Notes: a model not told the origin generated them from the sequence alone. DNA of 64,000 nt from Pseudomonas migulae (GCF_024169315.1 NZ_JALJWR010000001.1:1385501-1449500), one strand, 5' to 3'; positions 37,554 through 45,212 are shown, numbered from the stretch's first letter. Made by a program: numbers and translations.

Positions 37554-37997
37554 CTAAACTGGCCTTCCATGCAGACTGGCAAGGCCAAGTTGTTGCTGCA
37601 TTACGGAAGCCGCGTTGTAGCAATTAAAGGATATAACCTTTCCACGTTCCAGATGAAAAACGTCGCAGCATGGAACATCTATCGCCTTGCCCGTTGGAGC
37701 GACAGTCCCTGAGGCAAGTGTGAGTTCACCTTTATGCGTCCCCCGAATGGCGAGCTCGACGACAACAACATTCTCCGCGACATAGATGTTGAATAGCTCG
37801 CGGTGAACATCAGGAAATGCACTTGCGAAGGCGTCGATCGCATCGCCAATAGCCTGCCCGCGCAACTTCAATCCTGTAGGAATGTCGCACATATATCCCT
37901 CTTCCGAGAAGAAGGAGACAAACTTCGCGATGTCTTTCCCGCTACCCTCCCCGGCTGCGTACAGTTCTCTGACGATTTCTTTATTGTTAAGCATCAT
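37554..37997 (-). CDS. SnoaL-like / NTF2-fold protein
   Basis: GGAGGA sits just before two adjacent ATGs (37997 and 37994); the second has the better spacing. About 147 residues. ELYAAGEGSGKDIAKFVSFF then SEEGYMCDIPTGLKLRG and AFPDVHRELFNIYVAENVVV are typical of the SnoaL/ketosteroid-isomerase fold (cone-shaped pocket). Members are isomerases, cyclases or simple binding proteins; function here is open. A second NTF2-fold gene lies 100 bp upstream on the same strand. Confidence 0.75.
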   Translation of the reverse strand: MMLNNKEIVRELYAAGEGSGKDIAKFVSFFSEEGYMCDIPTGLKLRGQAIGDAIDAFASAFPDVHRELFNIYVAENVVVVELAIRGTHKGELTLASGTVAPTGKAIDVPCCDVFHLERGKVISFNCYNAASVMQQQLGLASLHGRPV

Positions 37998-38096
37998 CAA
38001 TCCTCCGCGTAGTTGGTTACCTGCTGTTTGGCGCTTCGGCAAGACTTTGCCGCTGTTCAAACGTGAATAGTGTCGTGCGGTATCGATCCCGATGGA

Positions 38097-38513
38097 TCAG
38101 GGACCGGAGCCCGCGTCTATCTCGCAGGCCCGTGCCAGTGCTTGTGTATCGATATACTCCCGGATGTTCGTCAGTTTTCCATTTCGAACGGTAATGGCGA
38201 AGACCCAATCGTCCTCCCACGTTTTATTCGTGGCTTTGATTCTCCCCCTGGCGAAGCCAACGACCAGAACCCGGTCACCCTGCGCCACGTATTCGTGGAA
38301 CTCCATGACTGATGTTTCCATCTTTTCGGAAGCCTTCTGAAGCAGATCTGCCAGTCCCGCGTGACCGCGATGCGTGCCAGCCAGCGGCCAGTCCTCGCCC
38401 GGAATGATCCATTCGATATTTTCGGAAGCCAGTGCCAGTAGATCTCGCCTATCGCTGCGGCCCATTGCTGTAAAGAAGTCCTTAACAACCTGGACATTCT
38501 TTTGTGTGTTCAT
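38097..38513 (-). CDS. SnoaL-like / ketosteroid isomerase-fold protein
   Basis: Start at ATG 38513, with GGAGAG six bases upstream; the frame also extends 16 codons further. 138 residues: VQVVKDFFTAMGRSDRRDLL, IEWIIPGEDWPLAGTHRG, and VVGFARGRIKATNKTWEDDW, the standard pattern of the limonene-epoxide-hydrolase/SnoaL superfamily. Next to another NTF2-fold gene and downstream of the F420-reductase-like cluster on the same strand, of which it may be the distal part. Confidence 0.78.
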   Translation of the reverse strand: MNTQKNVQVVKDFFTAMGRSDRRDLLALASENIEWIIPGEDWPLAGTHRGHAGLADLLQKASEKMETSVMEFHEYVAQGDRVLVVGFARGRIKATNKTWEDDWVFAITVRNGKLTNIREYIDTQALARACEIDAGSGP

Positions 38514-38603
38514 CGAAATCTCTCCGTTTCTCTCGCATCTGATCGCGTCCGTTCTAATCAAATGCCTTGTGAACCTGCCGGTAAGGGTCGTGGTGTCGGT
38601 GAT

Positions 38604-39224
38604 TCAGCCAATATCGACGTTCAAGGCGATGTCCCAAGTGCCCGCGCCATTTTTTGCAAGGCCGATCATCATCAGGCCGAGCGCCTCAAGCGTCTGGGCC
38701 ATGTGCAGCCCACCGACATCCAACGGACGCAGCCCGAGACTTTCGATGAACGTCGAGACGCGTGCCTTGGCCTCCGGATTGTCGGCGGCGATGAACGCGT
38801 CGAGGGGGCCGCCCTTGGCAAGGACGTGGCCGAAGAGGGTGTTGAATGCCTTCACGACATGTGCGCTGGCGGGGACGATCCTGGCGATCTCCTGCGCACC
38901 AGAACTGCCGGCGGGAGAGACGAGGCCCGTGAGGTCCGGAGAGGCCGTGTTGGTAATGTCGATGATCACTTTGCCGTCGAGCGCGTCCCCGTAATCGGCC
39001 ACCACCGACGCCGCACCGTTGTACGGCACGGCGAGGATGACGATGTCGCCGGCGGGCGCGGCCCCGTAGGTTCCTGTGATCGCTCCGGCTGCGAGCTTGT
39101 CGGCCAGCGCCTGCGCCTTGGCGGGGTCGCGGCTGACCACCTCAACGGTGTATCCAGTTTTGGCGGTCCGACCGGCGATCGCCGCGGCCATGCCTCCTGA
39201 TCCGATGATGCTGATAGTGCTCAT
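38604..39224 (-). CDS. NADPH-dependent F420 reductase-family oxidoreductase, paralogue 1
   Basis: Start at ATG 39224, where GGAG is seven bases upstream and the Rossmann motif begins at once (MSTISIIGSGGMAAAIAGRT). 206 residues; GDIVILAVPYNGAASVVADY, VIIDITNTASPD and VVKAFNTLFGHVLA are signatures of the NADPH:F420 oxidoreductase-like family. Pseudomonas does not make canonical F420, so another flavin or carbonyl substrate is likely. A paralogue at 40416 opens with nearly the same sequence; the two flank an epimerase-like gene. Confidence 0.85.
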   Translation of the reverse strand: MSTISIIGSGGMAAAIAGRTAKTGYTVEVVSRDPAKAQALADKLAAGAITGTYGAAPAGDIVILAVPYNGAASVVADYGDALDGKVIIDITNTASPDLTGLVSPAGSSGAQEIARIVPASAHVVKAFNTLFGHVLAKGGPLDAFIAADNPEAKARVSTFIESLGLRPLDVGGLHMAQTLEALGLMMIGLAKNGAGTWDIALNVDIG

Positions 39225-39352
39225 GTGTAATCTCCAAATGAGTTGGGGCATCGCCCGCAGTCTCTGAACGGGCTTCTCCCGGTTAGAATCCCGTGAGTGC
39301 CGGGCGCATCCGCCTCCCTGCGGGTCGAACGGATCACGGCATCGCGACGTTG

Positions 39353-39386
39353 CTGTTCGCCGGGCTCGTTGCGACCCGGCGAACAG
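39353..39386. terminator. Strong hairpin between cluster genes
   Basis: CTGTTCGCCGGG (39353-39364) and CCCGGCGAACAG (39375-39386) form a perfect 12-bp stem with a 10-base loop, 12 bases past the epimerase-like stop codon. There is no T-run. It may attenuate transcription into the downstream reductase or stabilise the upstream message. Confidence 0.5.
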
Positions 39387-39397
39387 CCTCGGCTCAC

Positions 39398-40363
39398 TCA
39401 GGCGGCAGGGAAGTAGTGGCCATTGTCCATATCGGCAAACAGGCCGGGCTGCATGGGTGTCCAGCCGAGCGTCTGGCGCGTGATATCGTTCGACGCAGGG
39501 GTATCCAGCGTCACCAGGTTCGCGAGGAAGCCGAAGAAACCCGGCCCCATCATTACGTCCGCAGGAATGGGCACGGCGGGAAGGTTCAGACGGCTGCCAA
39601 TGGCCTCCGCGATCTCGCGGTACGGGATAGATCCTTCGGCAACCGCATGCCAGGATCTGCCAGCGGGCCCCTTCTCCAGCGCCAGGCGGAACAGAGTAGC
39701 GAGGTCGCGGGCATGCACTGCCGCCCACCGGTTGGAGCCGTCGCCGGGGAAGCCAACGACGCCTTTTTCCTTTGCTTGTCCGATCAGGACCTGAAGGAAA
39801 CCGGCCTTGTCGGTTGAGCTGTGCATGATTTCAGAAATGCGCACGACCGAAGACCGCACGCCCCGCTCTGCGAGACCGATGACGGTAAGCTCCACGATGT
39901 TACGAACCCGCAGGGAGCCCTTATATTGATCGCCAGCCGGAGAAAGCGCCGGATCCTCCTCGGTCGCCGGACGGCTCTGGAGCGGCCCAGGAACCGGCCA
40001 ACCCTCGTTAGTCGGCGAACCGATGCTTCCCGACACGACCAGCGGCTTTCCCGTTCCAGCCAGTGCATCACCGTATGCGAGCATGATCCGGACCTCCGCT
40101 GCGGCAACAGCGTCGATCCCGCCGACCGGAAGCAGGTCTTGCCTGTGCGCGACGTGGATCACGCCGTCGGCGGCTGCAGCCGCCTCCTTGAGCCCGTCGA
40201 GATCATCGAGATCACCGCGACGCACCTTTGCGCCGAGCGCAGTGACCGCCTCCGCCGCACTGTCCGACCGGGCCAAAGCGGTGACCTCGTGGCCGGCGGC
40301 GATGAGGTCGGAGATGATGTACGGACCGGAATGGCCGGTCCCGCCAGTGACGAATACGTGCAT
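39398..40363 (-). CDS. NAD-dependent epimerase/atypical SDR
   Basis: 321 residues. The N-terminus MHVFVTGGTGHSGPYIISDL is the extended/atypical SDR nucleotide-binding motif, followed by VRRGDLDDLDGL and GVIHVAHRQD. The classical YxxxK is not clear, as in many NmrA/dTDP-glucose-epimerase-like atypical members. It sits between two F420-reductase-like paralogues, all on one strand, within the HxlR-linked cluster; the pathway is unknown. Confidence 0.8.
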   Translation of the reverse strand: MHVFVTGGTGHSGPYIISDLIAAGHEVTALARSDSAAEAVTALGAKVRRGDLDDLDGLKEAAAAADGVIHVAHRQDLLPVGGIDAVAAAEVRIMLAYGDALAGTGKPLVVSGSIGSPTNEGWPVPGPLQSRPATEEDPALSPAGDQYKGSLRVRNIVELTVIGLAERGVRSSVVRISEIMHSSTDKAGFLQVLIGQAKEKGVVGFPGDGSNRWAAVHARDLATLFRLALEKGPAGRSWHAVAEGSIPYREIAEAIGSRLNLPAVPIPADVMMGPGFFGFLANLVTLDTPASNDITRQTLGWTPMQPGLFADMDNGHYFPAA

Positions 40364-40415
40364 GTCGGTGTTCCTTGTAAGTGATGTGATGCGAGAAGTG
40401 GTGCTACAGGTGCAC

Positions 40416-41051
40416 TCAGCCGAGAAGGCTGACGCCGATTGAGAAGTTGGTGTGTTTGACGGAGTGGGCGATGAGGCCCAGCGAAAGCAGGCAGGCGTGC
40501 TCCAGCGTTCGCGCCATGATCAGCGGCCCGGTGTCCATCGGGCGCAGTCCGAGGCTCTCGATGAACGCCGAGACACGCGCCTTTGCCTGCACGTCGTCCC
40601 CGGCGATGAACACGTCCAACGGGTGGCCCTCGACAGGACCGGCAGCCAGGACGTGGGAGAAGTGGGTGTTGAACGCCTTGACGACTTTGGCGTCGACAGG
40701 GGCTGCTTTGGCAATTTCCTGTGCGCCGAAACTGGTCTCAGGGGTCACAAAGCTTGTGAAGTCAGGGGCGACGGGGTTGGTGATGTCGACAAGAAGCTTG
40801 CCTGCCAGTTCTTCGCCGTATTGCTTCACCACGTCGAGCACGGCTGAGTAGGGAACCGCCAGGATGACAATATCCCCGGCCGGGGCTGCGCCGAACGTTC
40901 CTGTCGTAGAGCCGGCTCCGATCTGCTCGGCCAGCGCCCGCGCCTTGGCGGCGTCACGACTCATCACCTCGATAGTGTGTCCGGCTTTGGCGGCAAGGCC
41001 TCCGATCGATGCGGCCATGCCACCTGAGCCGATGATGCTGATAGTGCTCAT
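40416..41051 (-). CDS. NADPH-dependent F420 reductase-family oxidoreductase, paralogue 2
   Basis: Start at ATG 41051 (MSTISIIGSGGMAASIGGLA). 211 residues with the same landmarks as paralogue 1: GDIVILAVPYSAVLDVVKQY, LLVDITNPVAPDF, VVKAFNTHFSHVLAAGP and ARVSAFIESLGLRPMDTGPL. First gene of the leftward cluster, divergent from an HxlR regulator; two TTGC-N5-GCAA palindromes lie in the 160-bp gap. Probably reduces a flavin-like or dicarbonyl substrate. Confidence 0.85.
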   Translation of the reverse strand: MSTISIIGSGGMAASIGGLAAKAGHTIEVMSRDAAKARALAEQIGAGSTTGTFGAAPAGDIVILAVPYSAVLDVVKQYGEELAGKLLVDITNPVAPDFTSFVTPETSFGAQEIAKAAPVDAKVVKAFNTHFSHVLAAGPVEGHPLDVFIAGDDVQAKARVSAFIESLGLRPMDTGPLIMARTLEHACLLSLGLIAHSVKHTNFSIGVSLLG

Positions 41052-41142
41052 GTGCAGTTTCCTTACAGATGGGGGGTGATCACTTAAGGACCGCCGACTC
41101 GATCCGGCGACTGCGTTCAACCTGCGACCCATGCTGGTCGCT

Positions 41143-41163
41143 TCACTTGCAAAAAGCAAGTGA
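41143..41163. promoter_or_regulatory. Candidate HxlR operator, site 1
   Basis: TCACTTGC-aaaaa-GCAAGTGA: perfect 8-bp arms with a 5-bp spacer in the gap between the divergent reductase and HxlR genes. Confidence 0.65.
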
Positions 41164-41177
41164 CGCGACGGAAATTT

Positions 41178-41194
41178 ACTTGCACCATGCAAGC
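41178..41194. promoter_or_regulatory. Candidate HxlR operator, site 2
   Basis: ACTTGC-accat-GCAAGC has the same half-site and spacer as site 1; the two centres are 33 bp apart, about three helical turns, and site 2 ends 17 bp before the HxlR start. Confidence 0.6.
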
Positions 41195-41211
41195 AATGCT
41201 AAGATCCGGCC

Positions 41212-41664
41212 ATGAAAACACCATCCAAAGAAGACGTTCGGTCCCATTGCGCAGTGAACTATGGCGTGGAGATTTTCGGCGACCGGTGGTCGCTCTTGAT
41301 CATTCGCGACATCGTTTTTGTTGGTAAGAAGACGTATGGCCAGTTCCTGAAATCGGAAGAAGGAATCGCGTCTAATGTCCTTGCTTCCCGCCTTGCCTTT
41401 CTTGAGGGGCAAGGAATTCTCTCGAAGGCACCCAACCCCGACGACAGACGCAAGGATTTTTACACGCTGACAGAGAAAGGCCTGGACCTCATTCCCATCG
41501 TGCTCAACATCGTGCTTTGGAGCGCGAAGCACGATTCGAAGTCGTACGCACGGGACCTCGAGGAGTTCGTTACCCGATTAAGTGAAAGCCCCACGCAGGT
41601 GAGCGAAGAGCTGAAGGCGCTGGTCCGCAATGGCGGATGTATGTTTCCTGAGAGCAAGGAATGA
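41212..41664 (+). CDS. HxlR-family transcriptional regulator
   Basis: 150 residues. The opening SHCAVNYGVEIFGDRWSLLI is the HxlR signature, with Cys13 in the place used for redox sensing in this family (e.g. QorR, HypR, YodB); then GIASNVLASRLAFLEGQGIL as the recognition region and DDRRKDFYTLTEKG as the wing. Divergent from the reductase cluster. I infer a redox- or electrophile-responsive repressor acting at the two TTGC-N5-GCAA sites. Confidence 0.9.
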   Translation: MKTPSKEDVRSHCAVNYGVEIFGDRWSLLIIRDIVFVGKKTYGQFLKSEEGIASNVLASRLAFLEGQGILSKAPNPDDRRKDFYTLTEKGLDLIPIVLNIVLWSAKHDSKSYARDLEEFVTRLSESPTQVSEELKALVRNGGCMFPESKE

Positions 41665-41720
41665 GCAAGACGGCAAGCGCCGCCCTGGGGTCGAAAACAG
41701 ACCCCGCTGAACGGCTGCTC

Positions 41721-41775
41721 TGGGTCGATTCCTACCTCTCGCGACAGGCAGAAATTGGCCAGAAGCGGTCATGTC
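41721..41775 (+). repeat. Dispersed hairpin repeat
   Basis: From TGGGTCGATTCCTACCTCTC to GGCCAGAAGCGGTCATGTC, a full copy of the family. Confidence 0.7.
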
Positions 41776-41958
41776 TTACCCCTTGAAAACGCTTTCTGGA
41801 CATCTTCAAGCTCCCGCCATGGGTTGATACCTGGCGCGTCTTCACGCAATCCAGTGCGTGGACAAAAGCGTTTGCTCGGTCGCATTCAAACTGCTCTGCC
41901 TGGCAAGATTTGAGTGCAGATTCATCCCCATAAATGACAGTAGCTCGAAGGCTGTGGC
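41732..41958 (-). pseudogene. Possible decayed small gene
   Basis: The minus strand reads LIGHSLRATVIYGDESALKS, then CQAEQFECDRANAFVHALDC without a stop, and ends inside the dispersed repeat, but has no usable start codon and an upstream in-frame TGA. Protein-like composition, family not recognised. It occupies most of the otherwise empty 41665-42025 gap. Confidence 0.25.
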
Positions 41959-42025
41959 CAATTAAGTCTCAGGAGCTCGCTGTAGGGTGTAGTATCAATA
42001 CCTGTCCTTCAGATATCAGTTAGCC

Positions 42026-42460
42026 ATGTCCACGCTAAGCGAAGAGAGCCGTCAGATCGTAGCTTCTCTGGCGCACCGTGTTGGTCCCAACGCTGACATT
42101 GCAACAATTGCACAGGCGATAGCTTCAGTATTGCGGGATATGGACGCAGCCCTCACGCCCATCATTGGCCAGCAAGGGGTTGCCGCACTTTATCGCCGCA
42201 GCCTTCAACTGTGCGCCTCCCATCATCCGCGCCTGGCCGGAACCTATGACAGTGTTCAGGCCGCCCTGGATCTGATTGCCCTCAAGTCAGTAATCGTTGA
42301 GCAAAGCGAAGCCGATGCGTTGTTTTTCGGCGAAACGTTGCTGATGACTTTTTACGAGTTGCTAACCACGCTGATCGGGCCATCGCTCACTACCCGTTTG
42401 CTGCGTGGCGTGTGGGCCCCTTCTTTGAGCGACACCCCTTCGCAGGAAACTTCGCCATGA
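42026..42460 (+). CDS. Unrecognised helical protein, first gene of the KaiC-like operon
   Basis: 144 residues, cytoplasmic, predicted all-helical: MSTLSEESRQIVASLAHRVG, IASVLRDMDAALTPIIGQQG, LYRRSLQLCASHHPRLAGTY and a longer hydrophobic helix LFFGETLLMTFYELLTTLIG. I know no named domain for it. It is not KaiB (no thioredoxin-like pattern) and not KaiA-like at sequence level. Its TGA overlaps the ATG of the KaiC-family gene, so the two are translationally coupled and the proteins probably meet. The hydrophobic stretch could make a dimer core or membrane contact. Confidence 0.8.
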   Translation: MSTLSEESRQIVASLAHRVGPNADIATIAQAIASVLRDMDAALTPIIGQQGVAALYRRSLQLCASHHPRLAGTYDSVQAALDLIALKSVIVEQSEADALFFGETLLMTFYELLTTLIGPSLTTRLLRGVWAPSLSDTPSQETSP

Positions 42461-43917
42461 GCACCAAAGTGACTATCAACCGCCTGGCCACCGGTGTGCC
42501 AGGACTGGACGAGGTGCTGGGCGGAGGTTTGCCGGAGTTTTCGTTCAACCTGATCGCTGGCCCGCCTGGCTGCGGCAAGACCACTCTGGCGCATCAAATG
42601 ATGTTCGCCCTCGCAACGCCCGAGCGTCCGGCATTGTTCTTTACCGTGCTGGGTGAGCCGCCGCTGAAGATGCTGCGTTATCAGCAGCAATTCGACTTTT
42701 TCGACAGCGAAGCGATCAACCATTCGATCCGCTATATCAACCTGGCCGCCGATACGCTGGCCGGGAATCTCGACGAAGTGCTGCGGCGTATTGTCAGCGA
42801 GGTGGAGACGCATTCCCCGGCGCTCGTGTTCGTCGACTCGTTCCGTTCGGTGGTGCTGGCCAGCCAGACCCAGGACAACCCGAACAACAACCTGCCGCAG
42901 TTTGTTCAACAACTGGGCATGCTGATGACCACCTGGCAGGCGACGACCTTCCTGATTGGCGAATATTTCACTGAAACCGACACCAACCCGATTTTCACCG
43001 TGGCCGATGGCCTCATCTGGCTGCGCCAGAGCGTTCAGCGCAACTCGATGGTGCGCAAGATGGAAATCATGAAGATGCGCGGCCAACCGACGCTGCCCGG
43101 GCTGCACACCTTTCGCATCGCCACGTCGGGAATCAAGGTCTTTGCGCCAGCAGCACTCAACCCGGTTGAAGCTCCGTTGGAGTTCCCGATCAAGCGCCTG
43201 AAAATGGGCGTGCCACAGCTCGATGAGATGCTCGGCGGAGGCCTGCCCCGTGGTTACTCGTTGCTCGTGGCCGGGCCGTCGGGCTCGGGTAAAAGCATTC
43301 TGGCCGCGACCTTTCTCGCAGAGGGTGCGCGCAATGGCGAAACCGGTGTGATCGCAGTGTTCGAACAACGGCCTAATCATTCCCAGAACGCCACTCTCGC
43401 GGGCCTGATACAGAGCGGTCAGGTGGGCCTGGTGGATAGCCGCGCACCAGACCTGTCCATCGACGAGATCGTGCAGTTGCTTTTGATTGAGATCACCCGG
43501 TTGAAGGCCACCCGCGTGGTGATCGACTCTTTATCAGGCTTCGAACTGGCGCTGGCGCCGACCTTCCGCGAAGATTTTCGCGAATCGCTGTCGCGTATGG
43601 TCACCGCCCTCACCAGTGTCGGCGTCAGTGTATTGCTGACCTCGGAGCTGGAAGACCGCTACACCGACCTGCGCTTCAGTCCTTACGGCACGGCATTTCT
43701 CACCGACGCGATCATCGTTCAGCGCTATATAGAAGTGCAGAGCCGCTTGTTGCGCATCATGGCCGTGGTCAAAGTCCGGGCCAGCGCTCACTCCGATGAG
43801 TTGCGCCTGTACCGCATCGACGATCACGGTTTGCAGATTGGCGACATGTTACCGGATCAGGAAGGTTTGCTCGGGGGCCGTCCCACCCGGCAGCGTCTGG
43901 GCAATAAAAACGGATGA
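42457..43917 (+). CDS. KaiC-family double-domain ATPase
   Basis: Start at ATG 42457 (overlaps the previous stop). 486 residues with two RecA-like KaiC domains. Domain 1: TGVPGLDEVLGGGLP, Walker A GPPGCGKT (35-42), Walker B ALVFVDS. Domain 2: MGVPQLDEMLGGGLPRGYS, Walker A GPSGSGKS (273-280), Walker B TRVVIDS. Aligned by eye to cyanobacterial KaiC, the autophosphorylated Ser431-Thr432 pair corresponds to Ala413-Phe414 (in GTAFLTDAII), and the paired catalytic Glu become FEQ in domain 2 and GE in domain 1. So it is probably an ATP-dependent switch without the KaiC phosphorylation cycle. Confidence 0.92.
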   Translation: MSTKVTINRLATGVPGLDEVLGGGLPEFSFNLIAGPPGCGKTTLAHQMMFALATPERPALFFTVLGEPPLKMLRYQQQFDFFDSEAINHSIRYINLAADTLAGNLDEVLRRIVSEVETHSPALVFVDSFRSVVLASQTQDNPNNNLPQFVQQLGMLMTTWQATTFLIGEYFTETDTNPIFTVADGLIWLRQSVQRNSMVRKMEIMKMRGQPTLPGLHTFRIATSGIKVFAPAALNPVEAPLEFPIKRLKMGVPQLDEMLGGGLPRGYSLLVAGPSGSGKSILAATFLAEGARNGETGVIAVFEQRPNHSQNATLAGLIQSGQVGLVDSRAPDLSIDEIVQLLLIEITRLKATRVVIDSLSGFELALAPTFREDFRESLSRMVTALTSVGVSVLLTSELEDRYTDLRFSPYGTAFLTDAIIVQRYIEVQSRLLRIMAVVKVRASAHSDELRLYRIDDHGLQIGDMLPDQEGLLGGRPTRQRLGNKNG

Positions 43918-43926
43918 GCAAAAATC

Positions 43927-44961
43927 ATGAGTGAGGCCAAAGGCAAGAACGAACTGGCGATGGCTTCGGCCGCTCGCGAGCTGTTCCTGCTTGGCCAGAA
44001 AACCGTCGAGGCGCGCGCGGTGCTGGCCGCGCTGAATCAGGAATTGAACGAGGCCAACACCCAGCTCGCCCGGAACCAGCAGCTCGAGCAACTGTTAGAG
44101 GCCAATCAGCAATTGGTCCTGGCGATTTTGTTGGCGCAGTCGGACGCGGAAAAACCCCGGCACTCCGCTGAGGAGCAGCAGCGCTATCTGGAGATGCGCG
44201 AAGCCAACGAACAACTGATCCTGGCGGCTCTTAGTGCGCAACACTTGCAAGCTTCGGCCGAGCATAGCCTGGAACAACAACGCAACATTCTGACGATGGT
44301 CGCCCATGAACTGCGCAACCCGCTGACGCCCATCAGCATGATCGCCGGCCGGCTGGTGCGGGTGCCCAGTGAAGAACTGCCAAGGATGCAGGCGCTGATT
44401 GAAGGTCAGGTGCAACACATGACTCGGTTGGTGGACGATTTGCTCGACGTCTCTCGTGTCAGTACCGGCAAGCTGCGTCTGGATTGCCACCTCGTCGACA
44501 TGGTGCAGATCATCCATCAGGCCATCGACGTGTGCAGCCCGTTGATGACGTCTCACCATCTGCACTTCACCGCCGAACTGCCCGAGTTCGCGCTCCCGGT
44601 GGAAGGTGATTCCGTACGACTTACGCAGATTCTCGGCAACCTGCTGGGCAACGCGGCCAAGTACACGCCAGCTGGCGGCAGCGTCATGCTTTCGGTTACG
44701 GCCAAAGCCGATCTGCTAAAGATGAGCATCCGCGACAACGGCATCGGTATTTCCGCCCAGGCGCTGCCGTTTATCTTCGAGCCATTTGTACAGGATGTGC
44801 ATGCAATCGGCTTCAACGGCGCAGGCCTTGGTATTGGTCTGACGGTGGTACGAGAGTTGGTCGAAGCCCATGGCGGCACAGTGACGGGCATGAGCGAGGG
44901 CGACGGTAAAGGAAGCGAGTTTGTGGTGACTCTACCGCTGGTAAAAAATCAGCTTTTTTGA
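43927..44961 (+). CDS. Soluble histidine kinase of the KaiC-like operon
   Basis: 344 residues, no membrane segment. The first ~115 residues are a Gln/Leu/Glu-rich coiled coil (ALNQELNEANTQLARNQQLE, LEANQQLVLAILLAQSDAEK) with no PAS, GAF or KaiB-like sensor. HisKA follows with His127 in LTMVAHELRNPLTPISMIAG, then HATPase_c with NLLGNAAKYTP, DNGIGIS and GAGLGIGLTVV. Nine bases after the KaiC-like gene, so cotranscribed. No receiver protein is adjacent. By analogy with KaiC and SasA, the ATPase may control this kinase; the coiled coil would be the contact. Confidence 0.9.
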   Translation: MSEAKGKNELAMASAARELFLLGQKTVEARAVLAALNQELNEANTQLARNQQLEQLLEANQQLVLAILLAQSDAEKPRHSAEEQQRYLEMREANEQLILAALSAQHLQASAEHSLEQQRNILTMVAHELRNPLTPISMIAGRLVRVPSEELPRMQALIEGQVQHMTRLVDDLLDVSRVSTGKLRLDCHLVDMVQIIHQAIDVCSPLMTSHHLHFTAELPEFALPVEGDSVRLTQILGNLLGNAAKYTPAGGSVMLSVTAKADLLKMSIRDNGIGISAQALPFIFEPFVQDVHAIGFNGAGLGIGLTVVRELVEAHGGTVTGMSEGDGKGSEFVVTLPLVKNQLF

Positions 44962-45000
44962 CATGGGTATTGGGAGCACTACTACCCGGTAATCCCTTCT

Positions 45001-45150
45001 TACGACGGCCATCGTGGATGGCTGTACTCGGTGGCGGTGCACCCGTCGCACCGCAGAAAAGGCATAGGGATGAATCATCTCTGGGTTACTCGACCGAGCC
45101 GCGATTCAGTATGGGCAAAAAGATCAAGTCGAATATCGAGATGCCGGGAG
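45001..45150 (+). pseudogene. GNAT acetyltransferase remnant
   Basis: From 45001 the frame reads YDGHRGWLYSVAVHPSHRRK then GIG, the acetyl-CoA-binding motif A of GNAT enzymes, then loses the pattern; a neighbouring frame continues STEPRFSMGKKIKSNIEMPG, like the next strand. No start, no intact body: a frameshifted fragment. It accounts for part of the 44962-45457 gap. Confidence 0.55.
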
Positions 45151-45182
45151 GTGAACGTCCGCTTCGATTGCCGCCGTTCACG

Positions 45183-45212
45183 ATGGGCAGAAATCGGCCA
45201 AAAGCGGCCCCT
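45183..45212 (+). repeat. Dispersed hairpin repeat, right half
   Basis: GGGCAGAAATCGGCCAAAAG then CGGCCCC is a close match to the repeat's right half, abutting the GNAT remnant. Confidence 0.65.

Noticed and set aside
38604..39728. 374-residue version of reductase paralogue 1
   Set aside because: The real start is ATG 39224 with GGAG and the Rossmann motif; the upstream part is out-of-frame sequence of the epimerase-like gene.
42026..42460. First KaiC-operon gene as kaiB or kaiA
   Set aside because: Sequence is all-helical, without KaiB's thioredoxin-like pattern, and shows no recognisable KaiA features; left as unknown.
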